DNA from: SZUA-254 sp031379665
GTDB lineage: Bacteria > Bacteroidota > Ignavibacteria > UBA10030 > SZUA-254
Length of the DNA: 37,880 nucleotides
Direction of reading: 5' to 3'
Assembly: GCA_031379665.1 (NCBI GenBank)
Contig: JANNFI010000008.1
Span: 1 to 37,880 of the forward strand
Both the position numbers and the translations under genes were made by a program. Below the pieces are notes generated by a model that was not told the origin of the DNA, did no database searches, and worked only from the letters and a program-made list of their open reading frames with translations. The first letter of the stretch is position 1, and each line of letters opens with the position of its first letter. Shown one piece after another: positions 9,249 through 18,104 of this stretch.

Positions 9249-10637
9249 ATGAAGGACTCAAAACCCATACCGTCCGCGGGCGCCGATCGCGCAGAGCCTC
9301 CCCCGGAGTCGTGGCTCACGGAATGGAAACCCGAGGACGAGGGTTTCTGGAACAGGACCGGAAAGGCGGTCGCCTGGCGGACGCTCACCGTTACCACAGT
9401 CTCGCTCGTGCTTTCGTTCGCGACCTGGTTCATGATGAGCGCCATCGTGGTCCGGATGCCGAACATCGGATTCAGGTTCGATACGATGCAGCTCTTCTGG
9501 CTGGCCGCGATGCCGGGCCTCGCCGGGGGATCGATGCGCATCATCCACACCTTCCTCATCCCGATCTTCGGCACCCGCAGCGTCGTTACCGTGGCCACAC
9601 TCCTGAAACTGATCCCCTGCATCGGGATCGGTCTGGCGGTGATGGATCCCGAAACGCCGTTCTGGCTCTTTATGGTCCTCGCTTTTTCGGCGGGGTTCGG
9701 CGGCGGCGATTTCTCTTCATATATGCCGAGCACGAGCATTTTCTTCCCGAAACGTCTCCAGGGCACGGCCCTCGGCATCCAGGCCGGCGTCGGAAATTTC
9801 GGCGTCAGCCTTGCCCAGTTCGTGACCCCCTGGATCATCGGGTTCGGGATGTTCGGCGTCCTCGCGGGCGGCCCGCAGACCTTCACGAAGGGAGAGATCG
9901 TCAGGCCGATGTGGGCGCAGAACGCCGCCCTCTGGTACGTCCCGCTCCTGCTCCTGTTGGGTGTCCTCTCGTGGACGAAATTGCGGAGCGTGCCGGTGCG
10001 GGCTTCGTTCAAAGAACAGCTCGACATCTTTCGTAACAAGCACACTTGGTTCTGCACCATCACGTACGTGATGACGTTCGGATCGTTCTCGGGCCTCGCC
10101 GCCGCTTTCCCGCTCCTCATCAAGATCGTCTACGGCGGCTTCCCGGACGCACCCGACCCGCTCACGTTCGCGTTCCTCGGCCCCCTCGTGGGCTCCCTGG
10201 CGCGGGTGGCGGCCGGCCCCCTGAGCGACAGGGTGGGCGGGGGAGTGCTGACGCATATCGCCGGTATCGTGTTGATCGCCGGGACCGTGGTGTTGATCGC
10301 CGGCGGGTTCCTCACCCCCGAATCGGCGGACCAGTTCCCCGGCTTCGTTGCGGTGATGCTCGTCCTGTTCCTCTTCTCCGGCGTCGGCAACGCGTCCACC
10401 TTCAGGCAATTCCCGGTGATCTTCTCGCATTCCCCCAGACAGGGCGCGGGCGTCATCGGCTGGACGGCCGCCGTCGCGGCCTACGGGCCGTTCATCTTCT
10501 CCACCCTGATCGGGGCCGCGATTACCGCCACCGGATCCGCGACGCCGTTCTTCGCCGGGCTCGCGGGATATTACGTGATCGCCACCTGGGTGAACTGGTG
10601 GTACTACGCCAGGAAAGGGTGCGAGAAGCCGAGCTGA
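9249..10637 (+). CDS. narK2: MFS nitrate/nitrite transporter, NarK family (second copy)
   Basis: 462 residues with about 12 membrane helices and no long inserted loop, unlike the preceding copy. Arginines in GGSMRIIHTF and GSLARVAAG fit the two substrate arginines of the NarK family, and glycine-rich stretches such as FSAGFGGGDF fit the nitrate-signature helix. The first about 40 residues are hydrophilic and cytoplasmic. It starts 25 nt after narK1 with only a weak SD, so reinitiation is possible. The Thermus nar operon likewise ends with two NarK-type carriers. The different loops and modest similarity to the first copy suggest they belong to different subtypes rather than a recent duplication. 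Confidence 0.88.
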   Translation: MKDSKPIPSAGADRAEPPPESWLTEWKPEDEGFWNRTGKAVAWRTLTVTTVSLVLSFATWFMMSAIVVRMPNIGFRFDTMQLFWLAAMPGLAGGSMRIIHTFLIPIFGTRSVVTVATLLKLIPCIGIGLAVMDPETPFWLFMVLAFSAGFGGGDFSSYMPSTSIFFPKRLQGTALGIQAGVGNFGVSLAQFVTPWIIGFGMFGVLAGGPQTFTKGEIVRPMWAQNAALWYVPLLLLLGVLSWTKLRSVPVRASFKEQLDIFRNKHTWFCTITYVMTFGSFSGLAAAFPLLIKIVYGGFPDAPDPLTFAFLGPLVGSLARVAAGPLSDRVGGGVLTHIAGIVLIAGTVVLIAGGFLTPESADQFPGFVAVMLVLFLFSGVGNASTFRQFPVIFSHSPRQGAGVIGWTAAVAAYGPFIFSTLIGAAITATGSATPFFAGLAGYYVIATWVNWWYYARKGCEKPS

Positions 10638-10676
10638 GATGACCATCGTTCTGAAAAACCGGAGGCTCCGCGAGCG

Positions 10677-11333
10677 ATGAACAGCAGGATCATTTCGATC
10701 TTTCTCGGGAGCGGGCTGCTTCTGTGCCTGACCATCTTCCTGACATCGTACGCCAACAACGTCCGGCTTCCGGGAAACCACGAAGGGTACGAGCCCGTGC
10801 AGCCGATCGCCTACTCCCACCGGCTACACGCGGGGGAGCTCAATCTTCCCTGCCTCCATTGTCATACGGACGCCGGGCGAAGCAGGAACGCGGGGATCCC
10901 CGCCGTCGAAACCTGCATGAGCTGTCACACCTTCGTGACGGCTCCGATCGTCGACGTAAGGGCCGAAGACAAACGGGCCGAAAAAACCGGCGAAAAACCG
11001 TCGCGAATCATTTCCCCGGAATTGAAAAAATTGTACGACATGGCCGGCCTGGACGACGAGCTCCGGCCGGATCCGGCGAAAGAGGCCCGCCCCATCGCTT
11101 GGGTGAGGGTGCACCGGCTCCCCGACTTCGCCTACTTCAACCACGGCGCCCACGTGAGCGCGGGGGTGGAGTGCCAGACCTGCCACGGAGCGATCGAAAC
11201 GATGGAGCGGGTCCGGCAGGTGTCGGACCTCTCGATGGGATGGTGCGTGAACTGCCACCGGGACGCCAACGCGCAGGGGGTGAACGGGCGCGTCGTCGCG
11301 GCTCCCACGGATTGCAGCGGATGCCATTTCTGA
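10677..11333 (+). CDS. actA: Alternative complex III pentahaem cytochrome c subunit ActA
   Basis: 218 residues. An N-terminal membrane helix (about 6-25) is followed by a periplasmic domain with five CxxCH sites at residues 59-63, 80-84, 166-170, 190-194 and 213-217. Five haems, an N-terminal anchor and position directly before an ActB-type gene identify ActA. Many His residues outside the motifs (for example His48, 51, 147, 156, 159) are candidates for bis-His ligation. ActA gathers electrons from the Fe-S chain of ActB and passes them toward monohaem ActE or soluble acceptors. The last haem motif sits two residues from the C-terminus. A GGAGG at 10661-10665 precedes the ATG by 11 nt. Confidence 0.92.
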   Translation: MNSRIISIFLGSGLLLCLTIFLTSYANNVRLPGNHEGYEPVQPIAYSHRLHAGELNLPCLHCHTDAGRSRNAGIPAVETCMSCHTFVTAPIVDVRAEDKRAEKTGEKPSRIISPELKKLYDMAGLDDELRPDPAKEARPIAWVRVHRLPDFAYFNHGAHVSAGVECQTCHGAIETMERVRQVSDLSMGWCVNCHRDANAQGVNGRVVAAPTDCSGCHF

Positions 11334-11353
11334 ACAAGGGAATATCAACGATC

Positions 11354-14326
11354 ATGAAACGTCCCGAGACCGGCCACATCGATCCCGCGCCCGCTCCGCA
11401 GCGGGGCTTCGACCGTCGCACATTCCTGAAGGCGGCGGGCTTCACGTTCGCCGGAACAGTGCTCACCGGCTGTGAGAACGGGGCCGTGGAAAAGGCCATA
11501 CCGTTCCTGGTCAGGCCGGAGGAGGTAACCCCCGGGACCCCGACCTGGTACGCGTCCACCTGCGGTGGGTGCAGTGCTGGTTGCGGCATCCTGGTGAAAA
11601 ACAGGGACGGGAGGCCGATCAAGATCGAAGGGAATCCGTCTCACCCGATCTCGAAGGGGGGGCTCTGCGCCACGGGCCAGGCGATGGTCCTCTCGCTTTA
11701 CGATTCGCACAGGTTGAGGGAACCCGGGATATCCGGAAAGGTCGCCGCGTGGGATGCGGTCGACGGGCTCGTAGCAGCGAAACTCGCGGAGTCGCGCAGC
11801 GCCGGAAAAAGTGTGAGGATCCTGACCGGGAGCGGCGCCGGACCGACGACACGCTCGGCGATCGACGCCGTCATCGCGGCCTTCCCGGGTGCCAGGCAGG
11901 TCGTCTACGAACCGCTCTCGGTCGCGGCGCTCGCGGACGCCCACGAGCTCTGCTACGGGCGCCGGTTCGTTCCCCATTACCGTTTCGACCGGGCCTTCGT
12001 CATCGCGTCATTCAATGCTGATTTCCTCGGCACCTGGATCTCGCCGGTCGAGTTCACGGCGGATTACAGGGCGGGCCGCTCTCCCGAAGATCCCTCCCGA
12101 CCGATGTCGTACCACGTCCAGTTCGAATCGCGGATGTCGCTCACCGGGAGCAACGCCGACAGGCGCGTCGTCGTCCGGCCCGACAGGATGAGGGAAATGC
12201 TCGGGGGCCTCGCGCACTGCGTCGCGCTGGAGACCGGATCGGACGCCGGTCCGTTCCCGCCGCCGGTCGCGGACGGCGAGAAGGAAATACTGGTCACGCT
12301 TGCGCGCCAGCTTGCGGCCGCGGGGGCGAAAGGGCTTGTCGTCTGCGGCGTGAACGACCTCTCGTGCCAGGTCTTCGCGGCATCGATCAACGCGATGCTG
12401 GACAACAGGGGAGTCACCGTCGATCTGGACCGACCCGCGACCTCGAGGACCGAAAACGACCGCGAGACGGGGGCGCTGCTCGCGGAACTCGATGCCGGCA
12501 CGGTCGGCGTACTGGTGCTCGACGGCGTCAACCCTGTCTACGACCACCCCGCCGGCGAAGCCTTCGCCGCTGCGATGAAAAAAGCCGGCCTCACGGTCGC
12601 ATTCGCGCAGCACGACGACGAAACGTCCCGGCATGCGACGATCGTCCTTCCGAAAGCCCATCCCCTTGAGGAGTGGGACGATGCGGAGCCGGTCGCGGGC
12701 GTGGTCTCGGTGCGTCAACCCGTGATCGCCCCCTTTGGAAATTCCCGTTCGCTCGCCGAATGTCTCTTCGCCTGGACGGGTGAACGAATCGGCGCGCGTG
12801 AGGCGATACGGCGCGTCTGGAAATCCGGCATATTCCCGGGACAGCGCGCGCAAACAGAGTTCGCCGGGTTTTGGGATACAACAGTACACCAGGGATTTAC
12901 CACGATCGATCCGACCCCGTCGGGCCACCGGGTTTTTGACGCGACAGCCCTTTCGCGACTACCCGCGCCGGATGCCGGTGAGCAGCCGGGTTTCGTTCTG
13001 GAACTCTATCCCACGGTCGCGCTCCTCGACGGCCGGCACGCCCACAATCCCTGGTTACAGGAACTCCCCGACCCGGTGACAAAGGTCGTGTGGGACAATT
13101 ACGCAGTCCTCTCTCCGGTGACGGCGGCGCGTCTCGGTGTGGGCGAGGGGGACGAGGTCCGCATCGTGGCGGGGGGGGCCGTGCTGGAACTCCCGGTCGT
13201 CCTGCAGCCCGGCCAGCACGACGAGATGGTCTCGGTCGCGCTCGGGTACGGGAGAAAAGGTACGGACAGGTTCACCTCCATCGGACCTGAGTGGTTCGAA
13301 TCGGTGGCGACGGTGGAACCAGGCGAAACCGTCGGTAGGAACGCGGCGCCGATGCTGATCATCAGGGGGGGGCACGTTTCGACCTGGCGCTTCGGCGTGA
13401 GCGTAACGCCGACGGGTGCGGTCCGCACGATAGCGGCGACGCAGATCCACCATTCCCTCCACGTCCCGGAACACCTCGCGCCGAAGAACGCCGAACGCCG
13501 GCCGATCATCCAGGAAACATCCCTCGCCGCATACGCTCAATCTCCTGAGGCCGGCCGTTTCGAGACGCATGAGATTGTGAGCATGTGGCCGGACGAGCAC
13601 AATTTCACGAAACACCGCTGGTTCATGTCGATCGACCTGACGGCCTGTACCGGGTGTTCGGCGTGCGTGGTCGGATGCCAGGCGGAGAACAACATCCCGG
13701 TGGTCGGAAAGGACGAGGTCTATCGGAACCGCGAAATGACCTGGCTCAGGATCGACCGGTACTACACCGAAGAAAAAGACGGCCTGAGCGTGGCTCACCA
13801 GCCGATGATGTGCCAGCACTGCGCTCACGCGCCATGCGAAACCGTCTGCCCGGTGCTCGCGACCGTCCACAGCGAGGAAGGGCTCAACCAGCAGGTGTAC
13901 AACCGCTGCGTCGGGACGCGGTATTGCTCCAACAACTGTCCGTACAAGGTGCGCAGGTTCAACTGGTTCGACTATCCCCGCGGCGACGACATGGCGCGGC
14001 TCGTCCTGAATCCCGACGTGGTGGTGCGCGAGCGGGGAATCATGGAAAAATGCTCGCTCTGCGTCCAGCGGATTCAGGAGGGTAAGATCGCGGCGAAGGA
14101 GGAGGGAAGGCCGTTGAGGGACGGCGAGATCCGCACCGCCTGTGAGCAATCGTGCCCGGCGCAGGCGATCGTCTTCGGCGATCTCAACGATCCGGCGAGC
14201 CGCATCGCGGCGTCACGAAAAAATCCGCGCTTTTACCGGGTGCTGGAGGAGATCGGGGTCGAGCCGGCGGTGGGGTACATGACGCTGGTCAGGAACCGGC
14301 CGGAAGAGGGAGGGCGAAATGGCTGA
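11354..14326 (+). CDS. actB: Alternative complex III molybdopterin-like/iron-sulfur subunit ActB
   Basis: 990 residues from ATG 11354; the open frame upstream overlaps actA and is excluded. A Tat-type signal (RRTFLKAAG, residues 21-29) ends in LTGC, a possible lipobox at Cys40, so the protein should be periplasmic. The N-terminal part (about 60-720) is a molybdopterin-oxidoreductase fold without obvious Mo ligation. It does carry Cys70, 73, 77 and 105 (CGGCSAGC...GGLCATGQ), a complete Fe-S motif. The C-terminal ferredoxin part has CTGCSACVVGC, CQHCAHAPCETVC, CVGTRYCSNNC (Thr in place of a Cys, as for a [3Fe-4S] cluster), CSLC and CEQSC. It links quinol oxidation in ActC to haems of ActA. The stop overlaps actC by 8 nt. 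Confidence 0.92.
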   Translation: MKRPETGHIDPAPAPQRGFDRRTFLKAAGFTFAGTVLTGCENGAVEKAIPFLVRPEEVTPGTPTWYASTCGGCSAGCGILVKNRDGRPIKIEGNPSHPISKGGLCATGQAMVLSLYDSHRLREPGISGKVAAWDAVDGLVAAKLAESRSAGKSVRILTGSGAGPTTRSAIDAVIAAFPGARQVVYEPLSVAALADAHELCYGRRFVPHYRFDRAFVIASFNADFLGTWISPVEFTADYRAGRSPEDPSRPMSYHVQFESRMSLTGSNADRRVVVRPDRMREMLGGLAHCVALETGSDAGPFPPPVADGEKEILVTLARQLAAAGAKGLVVCGVNDLSCQVFAASINAMLDNRGVTVDLDRPATSRTENDRETGALLAELDAGTVGVLVLDGVNPVYDHPAGEAFAAAMKKAGLTVAFAQHDDETSRHATIVLPKAHPLEEWDDAEPVAGVVSVRQPVIAPFGNSRSLAECLFAWTGERIGAREAIRRVWKSGIFPGQRAQTEFAGFWDTTVHQGFTTIDPTPSGHRVFDATALSRLPAPDAGEQPGFVLELYPTVALLDGRHAHNPWLQELPDPVTKVVWDNYAVLSPVTAARLGVGEGDEVRIVAGGAVLELPVVLQPGQHDEMVSVALGYGRKGTDRFTSIGPEWFESVATVEPGETVGRNAAPMLIIRGGHVSTWRFGVSVTPTGAVRTIAATQIHHSLHVPEHLAPKNAERRPIIQETSLAAYAQSPEAGRFETHEIVSMWPDEHNFTKHRWFMSIDLTACTGCSACVVGCQAENNIPVVGKDEVYRNREMTWLRIDRYYTEEKDGLSVAHQPMMCQHCAHAPCETVCPVLATVHSEEGLNQQVYNRCVGTRYCSNNCPYKVRRFNWFDYPRGDDMARLVLNPDVVVRERGIMEKCSLCVQRIQEGKIAAKEEGRPLRDGEIRTACEQSCPAQAIVFGDLNDPASRIAASRKNPRFYRVLEEIGVEPAVGYMTLVRNRPEEGGRNG

Positions 14327-15692
14327 GCGTTATTCGATCCTGAGAAGGCCCCTCATTGCGGGGAACAAGAGCTTCGACGAGGTCACGCGGGACGTCTGTG
14401 CCCCGCTCGAGAGCAAGTCCACATCGGCATGGTGGATGACCTTTGCCGCCGCACTGGCGATGCTCTCGGTGGGCGCCGTCGCCGTCGGATACCAGCTGAA
14501 GACGGGGATCGGGACCTGGGGCCTGAACAACACTGTCGGATGGGCGTTCGACATCACGAATTTCGTCTTCTGGATCGGCATCGGACACGCGGGGACGCTC
14601 ATTTCGGCGATACTGTTTCTGTTCAACCAGAAATGGCGGACGTCGGTGAACCGTTCCGCCGAGGCGATGACCCTTTTCGCCGTCATGTGCGCCGGGATCT
14701 TCCCGATCATCCACATGGGGCGGCCCTGGCTGGCGTTCTGGGTGATCCCGTATCCCAACATGCGGGGGCCCCTCTGGGTGAACTTCCGCTCGCCGCTCGT
14801 CTGGGACGTGTTCGCCATCAGCACCTATTTCATCGTGTCGCTCGTCTTCTGGTATGTCGGGCTGATCCCCGACCTCGCGACCATCAGGGACCGCGCCACC
14901 TCGAAAATCAAGCGCGCCATCACCGGGTTCTTCAGCTTCGGCTGGGACGGCTCCAATAAAACGTGGCTCAGGTACGAGACGATCTACTTGCTCCTCGCCG
15001 GACTGGCCACGCCGCTCGTGGTGTCGGTCCACACGATTGTCAGTTGGGATTTCGCCACCTCTGTGATCCCCGGGTGGCACACCACGATCCTGCCGCCGTA
15101 CTTCGTGGCGGGGGCGGTGTTCTCCGGCTTCGCGATGGTGCTGACGCTGATGCTGATCGTCCGGAAGGTCCTCCACTTCGAGGATTACATCACTCTTCAC
15201 CACATCGGCGCGATGTCCAAAATCATCATCGCCACCGGCGGGATCGTGGCGCTGGCCTACGCGACAGAGTTCTTCGTGGCGATCTATTCCGGAAACGACT
15301 ACGAACGCTTCACCTTCGTGAACCGCGCGCTCGGGCCGTACGCCTGGGCCTACTGGATCATGGTGGGGTGCAACGTGGGGGTCCCGCAGTTCCTCTGGTC
15401 GAAGAAGGTCCGCTCGAACGTCGCCCTCGTCTTTGCGATCAGCCTCCTGATCAACGTCGGGATGTGGTTCGAGAGGTTCGTGATCATCACCATCTCCCTC
15501 ACGCGCGACTACCTTCCCGCGAGCTGGGCCGACTACTCGCCCACGAGTGTCGAGATCGCCACGCTCGTGGGGAGCTTCGGCCTCTTCCTCACCCTGTTCC
15601 TGCTCTTCGCCCGCTTCCTCCCGATGATCGCGATCGGCGAGGTGAAGGGGGTGTTGGGGTACGGGAAACAGACCGAAGGAGGCCAGCGATGA
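14319..15692 (+). CDS. actC: Alternative complex III quinol-binding membrane subunit ActC (NrfD family)
   Basis: 457 residues with about ten membrane helices, the NrfD/PsrC fold that binds menaquinol at the periplasmic side. It begins with a hydrophilic about 40-residue segment (ERYSILRRPLIAGNKSFDEV) typical of ActC. Histidines and acidic residues in the helices, such as GIGHAGTLISA and IHMGRPW, match the family pattern around the quinone site and the putative proton path. It starts 8 nt inside actB and its stop overlaps the next gene by 4 nt (ATGA), so stoichiometric translation is likely. Homology to PsrC alone would also allow a polysulfide reductase, but the surrounding actA, actD, actE and actF decide for complex III. 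Confidence 0.92.
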   Translation: MAERYSILRRPLIAGNKSFDEVTRDVCAPLESKSTSAWWMTFAAALAMLSVGAVAVGYQLKTGIGTWGLNNTVGWAFDITNFVFWIGIGHAGTLISAILFLFNQKWRTSVNRSAEAMTLFAVMCAGIFPIIHMGRPWLAFWVIPYPNMRGPLWVNFRSPLVWDVFAISTYFIVSLVFWYVGLIPDLATIRDRATSKIKRAITGFFSFGWDGSNKTWLRYETIYLLLAGLATPLVVSVHTIVSWDFATSVIPGWHTTILPPYFVAGAVFSGFAMVLTLMLIVRKVLHFEDYITLHHIGAMSKIIIATGGIVALAYATEFFVAIYSGNDYERFTFVNRALGPYAWAYWIMVGCNVGVPQFLWSKKVRSNVALVFAISLLINVGMWFERFVIITISLTRDYLPASWADYSPTSVEIATLVGSFGLFLTLFLLFARFLPMIAIGEVKGVLGYGKQTEGGQR

Positions 15693-16879
15693 GTCGGCGT
15701 CTCCTGAGTGCCTGGTTCGGCGGCGAACGGGACATCCTCGCGGCGACCCGGGCGACCCGCGAAGCGGGGTATCAAATTCTCGACGTCTACACCCCCTATG
15801 CCGTCCACGGACTCGACAACGCCGCCGGCCTGAGGCCGTCGCGTCTCCCCTGGGTCTGTTTCGCCCTTGGCCTCACCGGGGCGGTGGCCAAGCTCTGGTA
15901 CCAGATCTGGACTTCCGCCACGAGCTGGGCGTTGAACGTGGGGGGAAAGCCCTTCAAGTCGGTACCGGCATTCGTCCCGGTGACGTTCGAGATGATGGTC
16001 CTCTTCGCCGCCGTCGGAACGGTGGTGGCATTTTTCATCGTCAGCGGTCTGCGGCCAGGACGGAAGCCCCGCCACGTCTATGATCGCACGACCAACGACC
16101 TGTTCGCCCTGGTCCTGGTGCAGCACGACGCGGGGTTCGACATCGCGGCCGTGAGGGATCTGTTGTCTCGTCACAATCTCGTGCGGCTGGAGGAACGGAT
16201 CGAGGTGCCGGAGGTGAAGACGGCGCCCGGTTCGTTCCTTCTCAAACCCGCGCTCGGCTGGGGGCTCACCGGGGCGCTCGTCATTGTCGTAGCCCTCACC
16301 TATCTGCTTCCCAGGACGTTCACAGAACCCAACAGTGAATTTCTGCCGGGGATGGTGGAATCCGTTCCCTACGACCCGCTCTCGGCCAACACCAATTTCG
16401 CCGACGGAATGACATTGAGGACGCCCCCTTCCGGCACGATCGCCCGCGGACATATGCCGTGGGACTCCTCGCGCGCCGGGACCGAGGCGTCGCTGGTGGC
16501 CGCGTATGTCTCGACGTTGTCGCCCGACCAGCTCAGCGACCGCGAGGCCAGGGCCGCATCGGTCTTCGCGACGTTCTGCCAGCCGTGCCACGGGCCGGCG
16601 GGGAAGGGGGACGGGACCATCCCCGCGCGCGGCTACCCGGCTCCACCTTCCCTCGACGCCACGAACGCCCTGAAACTGACCGACGGACAGATCTTCAACA
16701 TCCTCACCTACGGACGTGGGAACATGCCGTCGCTGGCCGGGAGGATCCCGGTGAATGAGCGCTGGCTTGCGGTGCAGCACGTGAGGCGCATCCAGGAGAT
16801 CGCGACGGCCGCGGCAACCGTCGCGACCCCGCCCGCAGGCGGCACTGCCCCGTTGAACGGGAAGGAGAATCCGCGATGA
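15689..16879 (+). CDS. actDE: Fused ActD-ActE subunit of alternative complex III (DUF3341 plus monohaem cytochrome c)
   Basis: 396 residues in one frame. Residues 1-180 are ActD/DUF3341: an N-terminal cytoplasmic domain (YQILDVYTPYAVHGLD), two membrane helices (about 54-72 and 99-120) and a second cytoplasmic domain. A third helix (about 189-207) then leads to a class I cytochrome c with CQPCH at 297-301 and Met346 in GRGNMPSLAGR as probable axial ligand. In most organisms ActD and ActE are separate and ActE is a lipoprotein. Here no second start or lipobox is seen between the domains, so the extra helix appears to take over anchoring and to carry the chain into the periplasm. The frame was followed without interruption. 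It overlaps actC and actF by 4 nt each. Confidence 0.88.
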   Translation: MSRRLLSAWFGGERDILAATRATREAGYQILDVYTPYAVHGLDNAAGLRPSRLPWVCFALGLTGAVAKLWYQIWTSATSWALNVGGKPFKSVPAFVPVTFEMMVLFAAVGTVVAFFIVSGLRPGRKPRHVYDRTTNDLFALVLVQHDAGFDIAAVRDLLSRHNLVRLEERIEVPEVKTAPGSFLLKPALGWGLTGALVIVVALTYLLPRTFTEPNSEFLPGMVESVPYDPLSANTNFADGMTLRTPPSGTIARGHMPWDSSRAGTEASLVAAYVSTLSPDQLSDREARAASVFATFCQPCHGPAGKGDGTIPARGYPAPPSLDATNALKLTDGQIFNILTYGRGNMPSLAGRIPVNERWLAVQHVRRIQEIATAAATVATPPAGGTAPLNGKENPR

Positions 16880-18057
16880 CGACGCACAAGCCGGGTCTGC
16901 CGAACTTCACGCCGGGGAAAACCACGATGCGGAATCTCGCCGTGGTGGCGGCGGCGGGCGGGATCGTCACGCTCTCCGGGGTGATCCTCGATCCCGCGAG
17001 GATATGGCCGAACATCCTCCTGGCGGCGTACTACGTGGCGGGCCTCTCGCTGGCGGCGGGCGTCTTCATCGCGCTGCAGTATATTTCCAACGCCGGCTGG
17101 AGCGTCGCCTTCCGCCGGGTCCCGGAGGCGATCGCCTCTGCGTTCCCGCTCGGCGCGGCGATGCTCCTCGTCGTCCTCGCGGGGATTCCCGAGCTCTACG
17201 AATGGAGCCACGCCGATGTCGTTGCGACCGACCATATTCTCTCGGCCAAGGCCCCCTGGCTGAATGTCCCGTTCTTCGTCGTCAGGACGGTCGTCTACCT
17301 CGCGCTCTGGGGATGGCTGCTCTATAAGATTACCTCGACCTCGCGTCGGCAGGACGCCGACGGGGATCTGCGGCTGACCGGGGCGAACAAGCGGCACTCG
17401 GTGGTCTACATCGTGACGTTCGCCTTCACGTTCACCCTCGCGAGCATGGACTGGATCATGTCGCTCGAGCCCCACTGGTACAGTACGATCTTCGGGATCT
17501 ACAACTTCTCCGGTCTGTTCCAGAGCGGCCTCGCGGCGATCGCCATCCTCGCCATTCTCCTCCGGAGGTCCGGACACTTCCGGCAGGTGCTTACGGACCT
17601 CCACCTTCTCAACCTCGGGAAACTGATCTTCGCCTTCAGTACCTTCTGGATGTACATCTGGTTCAGCCAGTACCTCCTGATCTGGTATGCCAACATCCCG
17701 GAGGAGGTGGTCTACATGATCCGCCGGCAGGAGGGGAGCTGGTTGATTTTCACCGTGGTGAACGTGGTGTTCAACTGGCTGATTCCATTTATTGTACTCC
17801 TCCCCCGGTGGACCAAGCGAAACGAGGGGCTGCTCCTGAAAATCTGCATCATCATCATGATCGGCCGATGGATCGACCTGTTCTGGATGATCCTGCCCCC
17901 CTTCATCCCGTCGGCGCCAGTCGTCAGTCTCTGGGAGCTCGGACCGCCGGCGTTCGCCATAGCGTTGTTTTTCATCATCGTATTTCGTACGCTCTCAAAA
18001 CATCATCTCATCCCCGTCGGTGACCCGATGCTGGTGGAAAGTCTGCCGCACCATTGA
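16876..18057 (+). CDS. actF: Alternative complex III membrane subunit ActF (ActC-like)
   Basis: 393 residues with about ten membrane helices. Typical ActF stretches are SMDWIMSLEPHWYSTIFG and WFSQYLLIWYANIPEE. ActF is a paralogue of ActC that lies next to it in the complex; it is not thought to bind quinone and may take part in proton translocation. It begins within the actDE stop (ATGA). It is the last act gene: no caa3 or cbb3 oxidase genes follow, unlike many act clusters, so the electron acceptor of the complex is not encoded here. Confidence 0.92.
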   Translation: MTTHKPGLPNFTPGKTTMRNLAVVAAAGGIVTLSGVILDPARIWPNILLAAYYVAGLSLAAGVFIALQYISNAGWSVAFRRVPEAIASAFPLGAAMLLVVLAGIPELYEWSHADVVATDHILSAKAPWLNVPFFVVRTVVYLALWGWLLYKITSTSRRQDADGDLRLTGANKRHSVVYIVTFAFTFTLASMDWIMSLEPHWYSTIFGIYNFSGLFQSGLAAIAILAILLRRSGHFRQVLTDLHLLNLGKLIFAFSTFWMYIWFSQYLLIWYANIPEEVVYMIRRQEGSWLIFTVVNVVFNWLIPFIVLLPRWTKRNEGLLLKICIIIMIGRWIDLFWMILPPFIPSAPVVSLWELGPPAFAIALFFIIVFRTLSKHHLIPVGDPMLVESLPHH

Positions 18058-18104
18058 GTACCGCCTCGACGATACCCGACCAACATCTTTTGAAAGGTTG
18101 ACCC

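Noticed and set aside
10724..11353. Upstream extension of the actB frame over actA
   Set aside because: It overlaps a pentahaem cytochrome in another frame; the Tat signal of ActB begins just after ATG 11354.
10677..18057. Polysulfide/thiosulfate reductase (psrABC) or cytochrome bc1 complex
   Set aside because: Pentahaem ActA, DUF3341 ActD, monohaem ActE and two NrfD-type subunits together define alternative complex III; no Rieske or cytochrome b gene is seen.
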